In this document: in pieces, positions 50,661 to 58,877 of the stretch
How the letters are laid out: the number at the start of each line of letters is the position of its first letter
How positions within the stretch are numbered: position 1 is the stretch's first letter
Source: Falsiroseomonas stagni DSM 19981
GTDB lineage: Bacteria > Pseudomonadota > Alphaproteobacteria > Acetobacterales > Acetobacteraceae
DNA length: 64,000 nucleotides
Assembly: GCF_900114315.1 (NCBI RefSeq)
Contig: NZ_FOSQ01000001.1
Span: 846,202 to 910,201 of the forward strand
Reading direction: 5' to 3'
The notes under the pieces: model-generated
What the model was told of the DNA's origin: nothing
Seen by the model: only the letters and a program-made list of their open reading frames with translations
The model's database searches: none
Program-made: the position numbers and the translations under genes

Positions 50661-52061
50661 ATGCCGAATACGTCGCCGGCCAATCTGCCGCTGATCGGCC
50701 TGCTGCGCAGCGCATCGGGCCGCTTCGCGCTGCTGTTCACCGCCATGTTCGCCGCCGCCGCCACCGCGGCGGCCGTGGTGCTGTGGTGGAACACCGCGGG
50801 CGCGCTGGACCGGCAGACCGATGCCGCGATCCGCGCCGACGCCACCGCGCTGGTTGAACGCCAGCGGGATGCCGGGCTGACCGGCCTGGTCGCGGCCATC
50901 GAGGATCGCCTCGCCCTCGATGTGCAGAATGAGAGCCTGTACCTCCTGCTCGCCCCGGATCGTCGCGTGCTGGCGGGCAATCTGGCGGTCTGGCCGGGGG
51001 AGGCGGATGTCGATGCCCCCTGGATCCGCATGCCCCTGCTGCGCGACGGCACGGAAAGCGAGGCGCGGATGCTGCGCGTCGAACTCGCGGGGCAGCACAG
51101 GCTGCTGGTCGGGCGCGATGTGGCGGAGAAGCTGCGGCTTCGCGGGCTGCTGAGCGAGGGGATCGCCTGGGCGGCGTCATCCTCTGCCGCCATTGCGCTG
51201 CTGGGCGCCTGGCTGCTGCGCCGGTCGCTCGAACGGCGGCTGATGCCGGTCTACGGGACGGCGGCGGCGATCGGGGCGGGCGACCTGTCGCGCCGCGTGC
51301 CACTGTCCGACCGGCAGGATGAATTCGACCGGCTCGGCATGACGATGAACGCCATGCTGGACCGCATCGCGCAGTTGATGGAGGGCGTGCGTGGCGTGTC
51401 CGACGCCATCGCGCATGACCTCCGCACTCCCATCGCGCGGGCGCGCGCGAAGCTGGAGGAGGCACTGGGCGACGCGGCGGATGAGGAGGCGCTGCGCGCG
51501 GCGGTGGAGCAGGGGATCGCGGACCTCGACGGCATCGCGCGGGTCTTCAAGGCGGTGCTGCGCATCGCTGAGGTGGAGGCCGGCGCCCGGCGCGCCGCTT
51601 TCGCGCCGGTGGACATGGTGCCGACGCTGGCCGATGCCGCGGACCTCTACGGCGCCGCGGCGGAGGCGCGCGAGCAGGTGCTGGCGGTGGACCTGCCGGA
51701 GGCGCTGAACCTGGTGGGCGACCGCGACCTGCTGCTGCAGGCGGTGGCGAACCTGCTCGACAACGCCTTGAAGTTCACGCCGGATGGCGGGCGCGTCGCG
51801 CTGTCGGCGCGGGTGCTGGACGGGGTGGTGGAGATCGCCGTCGCGGATAGCGGACCCGGCCTGGCGCCGGATGATCGCGCCCGCGCCGGGGAACGGTTCT
51901 TCCGGGCCGATACCTCCCGCAACACGCCGGGTTCCGGCCTTGGGCTGTCGCTGGTGCGCGCCGTGGTGGCGCTGCATCGGGGGGATGTGGTGCTGGAGGA
52001 TACGGTGCGGGGGCGGGAGCCGCCGGGGCTGACGGTGCGGCTGCGCCTGCCGTCGGGATGA
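50661..52061 (+). CDS. Sensor histidine kinase
   Basis: Inner-membrane sensor kinase of 466 aa, start ATG 50661 (GTG 50658 is an alternative). TM1 is about 22-42, the periplasmic sensor 43-167, TM2 168-187 and HAMP 188-240. The phospho-accepting His252 is in VSDAIAHDLRTPIARARAKL. The ATP lid includes NLLDNALKFTPDGG, ADSGPGLAPDD and GSGLGLSLVRAVV. The signal recognised by the short periplasmic domain is unknown. Cognate regulator lies just upstream. Confidence 0.95.
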   Translation: MPNTSPANLPLIGLLRSASGRFALLFTAMFAAAATAAAVVLWWNTAGALDRQTDAAIRADATALVERQRDAGLTGLVAAIEDRLALDVQNESLYLLLAPDRRVLAGNLAVWPGEADVDAPWIRMPLLRDGTESEARMLRVELAGQHRLLVGRDVAEKLRLRGLLSEGIAWAASSSAAIALLGAWLLRRSLERRLMPVYGTAAAIGAGDLSRRVPLSDRQDEFDRLGMTMNAMLDRIAQLMEGVRGVSDAIAHDLRTPIARARAKLEEALGDAADEEALRAAVEQGIADLDGIARVFKAVLRIAEVEAGARRAAFAPVDMVPTLADAADLYGAAAEAREQVLAVDLPEALNLVGDRDLLLQAVANLLDNALKFTPDGGRVALSARVLDGVVEIAVADSGPGLAPDDRARAGERFFRADTSRNTPGSGLGLSLVRAVVALHRGDVVLEDTVRGREPPGLTVRLRLPSG

Positions 52062-52160
52062 TGCCAAGGGCCGGTTCGTTGCGCCTGCGAATTGCCGCAT
52101 GACGCCGGTTTCACGGGCAGGCCACGGGTTGGCCTGGGTGAGATTTGCCATGATCCGGGC

Positions 52161-52415
52161 ATGCGCTTGCCGTCCCTGCTCTTCGGTGTTGCCCTTGCCG
52201 CCCCCGCGATCGCGGACCAGCCCTTGCGCGTCACCACCGACAGTCCGGAGTATTGCGGGCTGCTCGCCGCCCGGCTTTCGGCCCAGCAGGGGGCGGACCA
52301 GCAGGCCATGGCCCTGGCGGCGGAGGGGCTTCGGCTCTGCGACAGCGGGCATATCCGGACTGGCATCGCCAAGCTGCGCCGTGCGCTGCGGGCGGCCCAC
52401 GCCCAGGGGGGATAG
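52161..52415 (+). CDS. Small secreted hypothetical protein
   Basis: Protein of 84 aa with a signal peptide (RLPSLLFGVALAAPAIADQ) and a helical mature part containing two cysteines (SPEYCGLL, LRLCDSGH). The same frame is open from 52092, but the ATG at 52161 starts the signal. I do not recognise a family. It may be co-transcribed with the kinase gene (100-bp gap) and is followed after 27 bp by an MFS gene. Confidence 0.65.
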   Translation: MRLPSLLFGVALAAPAIADQPLRVTTDSPEYCGLLAARLSAQQGADQQAMALAAEGLRLCDSGHIRTGIAKLRRALRAAHAQGG

Positions 52416-52442
52416 GGCCGGGGATAGGGCCCGCTTCTTCCC

Positions 52443-53567
52443 ATGAAGTGGTGGCGGCCGGCGGTCGCGGGCTGGGGGGCGATCTGCGCCAGCATCGGGC
52501 TTGCGCGCTTCGCCTATGTGCCGCTGTTCCCGGCCATGGTCGCCGCCGGCTGGGTGGATGGCGGGGGCGGCGGGCTGCTGGGGGCGGCCAATCTGGCGGG
52601 CTACCTGGCGGGTGTCCTGGCGGGGCGGGGGCTGGCGCGGCGCGTCGGCGTGCCGCGGGCGCTGGATGCGGGCATGGCGCTGGCGGCGCTGTCCTTCGCG
52701 GCCTGTGCCGTGCAGGGCGGGCTGGCCTGGTTCTGCCTCTGGCGGGCGCTGGCCGGCGTGGCGGGCGGGTTCCTGATGGCGCTGTCCGGGCCCTCGGTGC
52801 AGGCGAGCGTGCCGGCGGAGGCGCGGGGACTCGCGGGTGGCATGGTGATGGCCGGGGCGGGCACCGGGGTGATGCTGGCGGGGCTGCTGGTGCCGCTGCT
52901 GCTGCAGGGTGGGCTGGCGGTGGCCTGGCTTGGCCTGTCGGTCGCCGTGCTGGCCATCTGGCTGGCGGTGCGCCCCTGGTGGCCGAACCCCGCCGCCGTG
53001 CCCGCGCCGGGGGTGGGAGAGGCCGTGCCCCGGGCGGTGCGGCTGCTGCTGGCCTATGGGCTGTCCGGCGCGGGGATGGTGGCGCCGATGGTCTACCTGG
53101 CGGATCTGGCGGTGCGGGGCAGGGGCCTGGCGGTGATGTCGGGCAGCCTGGTCTGGGTGCTGTTCGGCGCGGGTGCGGTGGCGGGCACGCTGCTCGGCGG
53201 GCGGATCGCGGGGCGGATCGGCGGGCGGCGGGCGCTGCCGGCCTGGATGGTGGTGCAGGTGGCGGCGCTGTCGGCGGCGCTGGTGCCGTGGTGGCCGGCG
53301 CTGCTGCTGGCCGCGCCACTGGGCGGCTTTGCCGGTGTCGGCGCCACGGCGGTGACGCTGGCGGCGGCGCGGGAGGTTGCGGGCGTGCAGGCCACCATCG
53401 TCTGGGTGCGGGCGACGGCGGGCTATGCGATTGCCCAGGCGGGCACGGCCTTCGCGCTGGCGGCGCTGTTCGCGGCGACGGCGGAAAGCCACGCGGCGGT
53501 GTTCGGCGCGGGGCTGGCGCTGTCGGTGGCCGCGCTGCTGGTGGCCTGGATGGGCCGGAAGGGCTGA
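52443..53567 (+). CDS. YbfB/YjiJ-family MFS transporter
   Basis: Membrane protein of 374 aa with about 12 helices, matching the YbfB/YjiJ subgroup (opening WGAICASIGLARFAYVPLFP, then GGLLGAANLAGYLAGVLAGR). The next family mark is AALSFAACAVQGGLAWFCLWR and LAGGMVMAGAGTGVMLAGLL. Substrate is unknown; some family members export sugars or aromatic compounds. Start ATG 52443. Its transcript runs toward the hairpin at 53578. Confidence 0.88.
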   Translation: MKWWRPAVAGWGAICASIGLARFAYVPLFPAMVAAGWVDGGGGGLLGAANLAGYLAGVLAGRGLARRVGVPRALDAGMALAALSFAACAVQGGLAWFCLWRALAGVAGGFLMALSGPSVQASVPAEARGLAGGMVMAGAGTGVMLAGLLVPLLLQGGLAVAWLGLSVAVLAIWLAVRPWWPNPAAVPAPGVGEAVPRAVRLLLAYGLSGAGMVAPMVYLADLAVRGRGLAVMSGSLVWVLFGAGAVAGTLLGGRIAGRIGGRRALPAWMVVQVAALSAALVPWWPALLLAAPLGGFAGVGATAVTLAAAREVAGVQATIVWVRATAGYAIAQAGTAFALAALFAATAESHAAVFGAGLALSVAALLVAWMGRKG

Positions 53568-53577
53568 GAAAAAATCA

Positions 53578-53605
53578 GCCGGGGCCCCCTTTCGGAAGCC
53601 CCGGC
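53578..53605 (-). terminator. Hairpin with T-run facing the MFS gene from downstream
   Basis: An 8-bp stem GCCGGGGC / GCCCCGGC encloses a 12-nt loop. On the minus strand the stem is followed by TGATTTTTT, so as an intrinsic terminator it would stop transcription coming from the right, in antisense to the MFS gene. On the plus strand the T-run is missing. Between 53606 and 53838 nothing else is seen apart from the leader of the next gene. Confidence 0.5.
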
Positions 53606-53838
53606 CAAGTTGGTGGGTGCCGGCAAGATCGGGGGGAAGTGGCCAGCACCCGGGAGGGAGAGACGGGCTGCGAAGATCGGCAACCCATGGGTGTTATCGC
53701 GCAGCGAGGTTTCCCGATCCTTTCCGGGGGGCCAACTTTTCGCTTGCGGCCATCGAATTCGCGTGAGCGGCCCCTGGCTGGCGATCCGCCCGCTTTGCGG
53801 TAAGGGAGGGCCGGGACCACGCCGGGACGGGATACAGC

Positions 53839-55023
53839 ATGACGACGCCGCGGAACCTGCCGCTTGAGGGGCTGAAGGTGGTGGAACTCGGCCACTACAT
53901 CGCCGGGCCCTTCGCCACGCGCCTGCTGGCCGATCTGGGCGCCGAGGTCATCAAGGTGGAGCCGCCGGAAGGCGACCCGATCCGCGGCTGGGGCAGCCGG
54001 CACAATGGCCATCCCGTCTGGTTCAGCATCCATGGCCGCAACAAGCTGTCCGTCACGCTCGACCTGAAGAAGCCGGAGGGGCGGGAGCGGCTGCGCAAGC
54101 TCTGCGCGCGGGCCGATGCGCTGGTGGAGAATTTCCGGCCCGGCTACCTGGAGCGCGTCGGGCTGGGGCCGGCGGCGCTGCACCAGGCCAATCCGCGCCT
54201 GATCATCGCCCGCGTCTCCGGCTACGGGCAGGACGGCCCCTATCGCGACAAGCCCGCCTTCGGCGCGATCGGGGAGGCGATGGGCGGGCTGCGTCACCTG
54301 ACGGCGACGCCCGGCGTCACGGAACACGCGCCGCCGCGCTGCGGCGTTTCGATCAGCGATGACCTCGCGGGGATGTATGCGGCGCTGGCGGTGGCTTCCG
54401 CCTGCTGGGGCGTGAAGGGCGACCCGGCGGCGAAGGGGCGGGTGATCGATGTCGACCTCGTCTCCTCCGTCTTCTCCCTGATGGAGGGGATGCTGCCGGA
54501 ATACGGGCTGACGGGGGCGATCCGGCAGCCCGCGGGATCGGCGATCCTGACGGCGGCGCCGACCAACACCTATCTCTGCGCGGATGGGAAGTGGCTCTGC
54601 GTGGCAGGCAATTCGGACCTGATCTACCACCGGCTGATGACGCTGATCGGGCGGGAGGATCTGCGCGACGACCCGCGCATGGCCGATAATCGCGGCCGCT
54701 GTGCCAATGCGCGCGAACTCGACGCCGCCATCGGCGCCTGGACCCGCACTTTGCCGGCGGCGGAGGCGCAGGAGCGGCTGGAGGCGGTGGATGTCCCGTG
54801 CTCCCGCCTGTTCGACATGCGCGACTGCGCGGAGGATCCGCATTTCCGCGCGCGGCAGACGGTGATGGAGGTGGCGGACCCGCTGGTGGGGGAGACGCTG
54901 CTGCATCCCGCGGCACCCTTCCGCTTCGACGGTATCGCGCCGCGGGAGATGGTGCGCTGGACGGGGCCGGCGGTCGGCGCGCACAACGACCATGTCTTTC
55001 GTGAACTGCTCGGGGAGGAATGA
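53839..55023 (+). CDS. CaiB/BaiF class III CoA-transferase
   Basis: Formyl-CoA-transferase-like enzyme of 394 aa that moves CoA between carboxylic acids. Family marks: LEGLKVVELGHYIAGPFATR, AEVIKVEPPEGDPIRGWG, LKKPEGRERLRKLCARADAL and VENFRPGYLERVGLG. The catalytic Asp is in CGVSISDDLAGMYAAL (Asp174/175). The lyase gene starts within its stop (ATGA), so the two work on one pathway: CoA activation of a dicarboxylic or hydroxy acid followed by carbon-carbon cleavage. Confidence 0.92.
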   Translation: MTTPRNLPLEGLKVVELGHYIAGPFATRLLADLGAEVIKVEPPEGDPIRGWGSRHNGHPVWFSIHGRNKLSVTLDLKKPEGRERLRKLCARADALVENFRPGYLERVGLGPAALHQANPRLIIARVSGYGQDGPYRDKPAFGAIGEAMGGLRHLTATPGVTEHAPPRCGVSISDDLAGMYAALAVASACWGVKGDPAAKGRVIDVDLVSSVFSLMEGMLPEYGLTGAIRQPAGSAILTAAPTNTYLCADGKWLCVAGNSDLIYHRLMTLIGREDLRDDPRMADNRGRCANARELDAAIGAWTRTLPAAEAQERLEAVDVPCSRLFDMRDCAEDPHFRARQTVMEVADPLVGETLLHPAAPFRFDGIAPREMVRWTGPAVGAHNDHVFRELLGEE

Positions 55024-55937
55024 CCGCGATGGAAGCCATCATCAGCGAGGTCGCGCCGCGCGACGGGCTGCAATCCATCGGCCCCTTCGTGGCCACCGAG
55101 ACGAAGATCGAGCTGGTGCGGAAGCTCCACGCCGCCGGGCTGCGGCGGATGGAGATCGGCAGCTTCGTCAGCCCCCGGGCGATCCCGCAGATGGCGGATA
55201 CGGGCGCGGTGCTGAAGGCGGCGCTCGCCCTGCCGGGGCTGGAGAGCACCGTGCTCGCCCCCAACCGCCGCGGGTTCGAGATGGCGCGGGATGCCGGGGC
55301 GCATCGCGTCGGCGTCTTCATGTCCGTGACCGAGAGCCACAACAAGGCGAATGTGAACCGCACGCGGGAGGAAAGCTTCGCCGATCTCTCCGGCATCGTG
55401 CGGGATGCCGTGGCATCGGGGATGAAGGTGCGGTTCAACCTCTCCTGCGCCTTCCACTGCCCGTTCGAGGGCGTGGTGCCGGAGCATGACGCGCTGGACT
55501 GGGTGGAGCGCGTCGTGGCGCTGGACCCCACCATCGAGATCGCGATCTGCGACACCACCGGCAATGCGGCGCCGGACCAGGTCGGGCGGGTCTTCGGCCA
55601 TGCGATCCGGTCCTGGCCCGGCGCGGATGGCAAGCCGCGCATGGCCTTCCACGGGCATGACACCTACGGCCTGGGCGTCGCCAATTGCGCGGCGGCGTGG
55701 GAGGTGGGCTGCCGCGTGATCGACAGCGCGGCCGGTGGCCTGGGCGGCTGCCCCTTCGCGCCGGGCGCCACGGGCAATGTGGCGACGGAGGATGTGGCCT
55801 GGCTGATGCGCCGGATGGGCGTGGGCACGGGCATCGACTGGAAGGCGCTGCTGGAGGCTGCCGACTTCGCCGCCGCCATCCCGGGCGCGCTGCCGGGCGG
55901 GCGGATGCGGGCGGTGCCGGCGGCGCGCGCAGCCTGA
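55020..55937 (+). CDS. Hydroxymethylglutaryl-CoA lyase-like enzyme
   Basis: TIM-barrel aldol-cleaving enzyme of 305 aa of the HMG-CoA lyase family. The start VAPRDGLQS carries the catalytic Arg and Asp, the metal His pair is AFHGHDTYGLG, and the cysteine loop is GLGGCPFAPGATGNVATED. The N-terminus MTAMEAIISEVAPRDG begins at the ATG overlapping the transferase stop (an ATG at 55029 would also serve). It could cleave HMG-CoA (leucine catabolism) or a related 3-hydroxyacyl-CoA such as citramalyl-CoA. Confidence 0.9.
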   Translation: MTAMEAIISEVAPRDGLQSIGPFVATETKIELVRKLHAAGLRRMEIGSFVSPRAIPQMADTGAVLKAALALPGLESTVLAPNRRGFEMARDAGAHRVGVFMSVTESHNKANVNRTREESFADLSGIVRDAVASGMKVRFNLSCAFHCPFEGVVPEHDALDWVERVVALDPTIEIAICDTTGNAAPDQVGRVFGHAIRSWPGADGKPRMAFHGHDTYGLGVANCAAAWEVGCRVIDSAAGGLGGCPFAPGATGNVATEDVAWLMRRMGVGTGIDWKALLEAADFAAAIPGALPGGRMRAVPAARAA

Positions 55938-55947
55938 TTACGCCGTG

Positions 55948-55968
55948 GCGCCGCCATGATTGCGGCGC
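55948..55968 (+). terminator. Hairpin after the lyase gene
   Basis: 7-bp stem GCGCCGC / GCGGCGC with a 7-nt loop starting 10 bp after the stop codon and ending 12 bp before the CHAP gene start. There is no T-run, so termination would be weak or Rho-dependent. Confidence 0.4.
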
Positions 55969-55980
55969 TAGAACAAGCGC

Positions 55981-56490
55981 ATGCGTGCCGTCCTTGCCAT
56001 GCTGCTGCTCGGCCTGGCTGCCTGCGGGTCCTCCCGCCAGGCGGGCCCGGCGACGGGCGCGCTGGCGCCGCACCGGGGGGAACTCGGCGAGCCGATTTCC
56101 TGCGTGCCCTATGCGCGGGCCCGGTCGGGCATCAGCCTGGCGGGGGATGCCTGGCAGTGGTGGGACGCGGCGGCCGGGCGGTATGATCGGGGGCGGGCGC
56201 CGCGGCCGGGCAGCGTGCTGGTCATCAACCGCACCGCGCGGATGCCATCGGGGCATGTGGCCGTCGTCTCCCGCGTCGTGAACAGCCGGGAAGTGACGGT
56301 GGACCACGCCAATTGGGCGTCGGGCGCCGCGCGGGGGCGGATCGCGACGGATCAGCGCGTGGTCGATGTATCGCCGCGCAACGACTGGTCGCTGGTCCGG
56401 GTCTGGTATCCGCGGATCAACGACCTTGGCACCACGGCCTTTCCGGCGCGGGGTTTCGTGCATTCCCAGATGGCGATGGCCGGACGCTGA
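55981..56490 (+). CDS. CHAP-domain lipoprotein
   Basis: Protein of 169 aa of the CHAP (cysteine, His-dependent amidohydrolase/peptidase) family, which cuts peptidoglycan cross-links. The lipoprotein signal MRAVLAMLLLGLAAC ends in a lipobox LAAC at Cys15. The catalytic cysteine is in EPISCVPYARARSG (Cys41) and the His is in RMPSGHVAVVSRVV. The usual third residue is likely Asn/Asp in VDHANWAS. Its product would be in the periplasm or outer membrane. No lysis partner genes are adjacent. Confidence 0.85.
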   Translation: MRAVLAMLLLGLAACGSSRQAGPATGALAPHRGELGEPISCVPYARARSGISLAGDAWQWWDAAAGRYDRGRAPRPGSVLVINRTARMPSGHVAVVSRVVNSREVTVDHANWASGAARGRIATDQRVVDVSPRNDWSLVRVWYPRINDLGTTAFPARGFVHSQMAMAGR

Positions 56491-56559
56491 CACGGCGGCG
56501 CGTTGAGGCGGGGGCCGCAGTCAGGCATTCTCCCGCCCAACATCCCGGGAGGATTCTCC

Positions 56560-57552
56560 ATGCACCTGACCCGCCGCGGCCTGGCCGCCGCCTCCGCCGC
56601 CGCCCTGGTCGCCGCACCGCGATGGTCTGTCGCCCAAGGGGCCGCCCAGACTGCCTGGCCGGACCGGCCGGTGCGGGTCATCGTCTCCTTCCCCGGCGGG
56701 TCGACGCCGGACATGGCGGCCCGCGCCGTCACGGGGCATTTCGCCACCGTCTTCGGCCAGCCCTTCGTGGTGGACAACCGCGCCGGCGGCGGCGGCAATA
56801 TCGGCACGGAAGCGATCGTGCGCGCGACCGATGGCCACACGATCGGCGTGACGATCGGCGGCCCGGGCAGCACGGCCAAGGTGCTGAACCCGGCGCTGGG
56901 CTATGATCCCGCCACGGACCTGGCGCCCATCTCCCTCCTCGCCCGCCTGCCCTTCGTGCTGGTGGTGCATCCCTCGGTCCCCGCGCGGACGGTGCGGGAA
57001 TTGGCGGAATACGGCCGCGCCAATCCCGGCAAGCTCAACTACGGCTCCACCGGCCCCGGCACGCTGTCCCACCTGGCGACGGAGGACCTGGCGGCGTCGG
57101 AGCGGTTCCAGGCGGAGCATGTCTCCTACCGCGGTGTCGCGCAGGCGGTGCTGGACCTGGTGGCGGGGCGCATCCAGGTCTTCATGGCGCCGCTGGCCGG
57201 CGTGGCGGGCCATGTGCGGGAAGGGACGCTGCGCGCGCTGGCGGTGACCGGGCCGGCCCGCATGCCGCAACTGCCGGAGGTGCCGACGCTGCGGGAGGCC
57301 GGCGCGACCGGGGAGCCGGTGGTGGCCTGGATCGGCCTGTTCGGCCCCGCGGGCATGCCCACGGACCGCGTCGCCCGCCTGGCGGCGGAGGCGCGCATCG
57401 CGCTGGAGAATCCGGACCAGCGCCGCATCCTGGAAACCGCGGGGTTCGAGCCGGTGGGCAGCAGCCCGGCCGACTTCGCCGCCTTGCAGAAGGCGGAGAT
57501 CGAGCGCTGGGGCGGGTTGATCCGCCGCCTGGGCGTGCGCCCGGAAAGCTGA
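56560..57552 (+). CDS. Bug/TctC-family tripartite tricarboxylate transporter receptor
   Basis: Binding protein of 330 aa with an RR signal peptide (MHLTRRGLAAASAAALVAAP, cleaved near SVAQ). Family marks: WPDRPVRVIVSFPGGSTPDM, VVDNRAGGGGNIGTEAIVRA, GYDPATDLAPISLLARLPFV and LAVTGPARMPQLPEVPTLRE. Very strong RBS (GGGAGGA, 6-7 nt). Next to the CoA-transferase/lyase genes it could deliver their carboxylate substrate, an inference from position. It converges with the GT4 gene 3 bp away. Confidence 0.93.
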   Translation: MHLTRRGLAAASAAALVAAPRWSVAQGAAQTAWPDRPVRVIVSFPGGSTPDMAARAVTGHFATVFGQPFVVDNRAGGGGNIGTEAIVRATDGHTIGVTIGGPGSTAKVLNPALGYDPATDLAPISLLARLPFVLVVHPSVPARTVRELAEYGRANPGKLNYGSTGPGTLSHLATEDLAASERFQAEHVSYRGVAQAVLDLVAGRIQVFMAPLAGVAGHVREGTLRALAVTGPARMPQLPEVPTLREAGATGEPVVAWIGLFGPAGMPTDRVARLAAEARIALENPDQRRILETAGFEPVGSSPADFAALQKAEIERWGGLIRRLGVRPES

Positions 57553-57555
57553 GCG

Positions 57556-58665
57556 CTACAGCCCGACCAGTTCCAGGTAGCGCGGCAGGGTGCGGTCCCA
57601 GGCGAAGTCGGACCGGACCCGCGCCGCGGCCTGGGCGCCCATGTCCTTGAGGCGGTCGGGCGCCGCCAGGAGGTCAGCGATCGCGGCCTCCACCGCGGCG
57701 GGATCGGCGCCGTCGCACAGGGCGCCCGTCACCCCGTGCTCGACCGCATCGGCGGCGCCGCCATCGATCCCGGCCAGGGCGGGCAGGCCATGCCAGGCGG
57801 CTTCCAGGTAGACCAGGCCGAAGCCCTCCACCGAATCGCCCTCACGCCGCGTCGGCATGACGAAGAGGTCGGCGGCCCTGAAGAGCGCGGCCTTCATCGC
57901 CTCCTCCACCCGCCCCAGCCAATGCACGCGGTCGGCGACGCCGAGGGCCCGCGCCATCGCTTCCAGCCGGGGCCGGTCCGGTCCCTCTCCGGCGATCAGG
58001 TATTGCAGGCCGGGATGCCGGGCGACGAGGCCGGGGAGGGATCGCAGCACGGCGTCGATTCCCTTGCGGGGTTCGAGGCGGCCGATGGTCAGCAGCAGCG
58101 GGGCGCGCCCGCCGGCGAGATCGCGGAGATACAGCTGCTCGGCCCTGCCGGGGGCCGGCTGGGGCGGGATGGGCAGCCCGATCGGCACGCAGGCGGTGCC
58201 CGGGGAGAGGTAGGGCTGCACGAGACCGGCGGTGTAGCGGGAATTGGGGGCGACCGCGGTGGCGCGCGCCAGCGCGCGGCGAATCCGGCCTTCCTTGCGG
58301 GGCGAGGGGGAGGCCGGGAATTCCATGCCATGCGCCAGCGCCAGGATGGGCGTCGGGCTGCTGGGCAGGGTCTCGACGCTTTTCCAACTGTCGCAGAGGA
58401 TGACCTGCGGGCGGTGCCGCGCCACGGCGCGGGCGACGGCCAGGCGTTTCACGAGGCGGCGAAGGGGCCGCGGGCCGCCGAAGCGGCGGAGCGCGAAGTC
58501 CCGCGATTCGATATCGGCACCGTCACCGCGGATGCGGTCCGCGAAGACCTCCACGGGATGGCCGGACTGGACCAGCGCCTGGGTGAGGGCACCCATCAGG
58601 GCCTGGATGCCGCCCGTGTCTGGCGGGAAGTTCTGCGTCACCAGCAGGATCGGCGGTTTGGTCAT
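57556..58665 (-). CDS. Glycosyltransferase, GT4 family
   Basis: GT-B glycosyltransferase of 369 aa. The N-terminal domain has the acceptor-site opening LLVTQNFPPDTGGIQALMGA. The C-terminal domain has LLTIGRLEPRKGIDAVLRSL and the E-x7-E motif in EGFGLVYLEAAWHGLPALAG; the SRYTAGLVQ and LIAGEGPDRPRLEA strands are also typical. It would transfer a sugar to a polysaccharide or lipid acceptor in the cytoplasm. It is an orphan on the minus strand. The leader (58680-58725) is AT-rich. Confidence 0.92.
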   Translation of the reverse strand: MTKPPILLVTQNFPPDTGGIQALMGALTQALVQSGHPVEVFADRIRGDGADIESRDFALRRFGGPRPLRRLVKRLAVARAVARHRPQVILCDSWKSVETLPSSPTPILALAHGMEFPASPSPRKEGRIRRALARATAVAPNSRYTAGLVQPYLSPGTACVPIGLPIPPQPAPGRAEQLYLRDLAGGRAPLLLTIGRLEPRKGIDAVLRSLPGLVARHPGLQYLIAGEGPDRPRLEAMARALGVADRVHWLGRVEEAMKAALFRAADLFVMPTRREGDSVEGFGLVYLEAAWHGLPALAGIDGGAADAVEHGVTGALCDGADPAAVEAAIADLLAAPDRLKDMGAQAAARVRSDFAWDRTLPRYLELVGL

Positions 58666-58813
58666 GAGCTGCGTGTAACATTAAGGGGCGGTTTAATGAA
58701 GGAAAATTCATATCAATACCGAACGCGTCCGTCGCGTTGCCATCGTGCTGTCGCCGGCGGGCAGGAGGCGGCGCGGGCTTTCCTTGGCGGAACGCCAGGG
58801 GGTGGAATGCAGA

Positions 58814-58845
58814 GGGGCCGGCCGGCATTGCTGCCGGCCGGCCCC
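58814..58845 (-). terminator. Terminator of the TerC gene
   Basis: A perfect 14-bp stem (GGGGCCGGCCGGCA / TGCCGGCCGGCCCC) with loop TTGC lies 33 bp beyond the terC-like stop on the minus strand. No T-run, but a strong GC stem. The gap 58666-58813 otherwise holds the promoter of the GT4 gene. Confidence 0.75.
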
Positions 58846-58877
58846 CCGTGTCTCGGACCCTGCGGGGGTCCGCGCTA

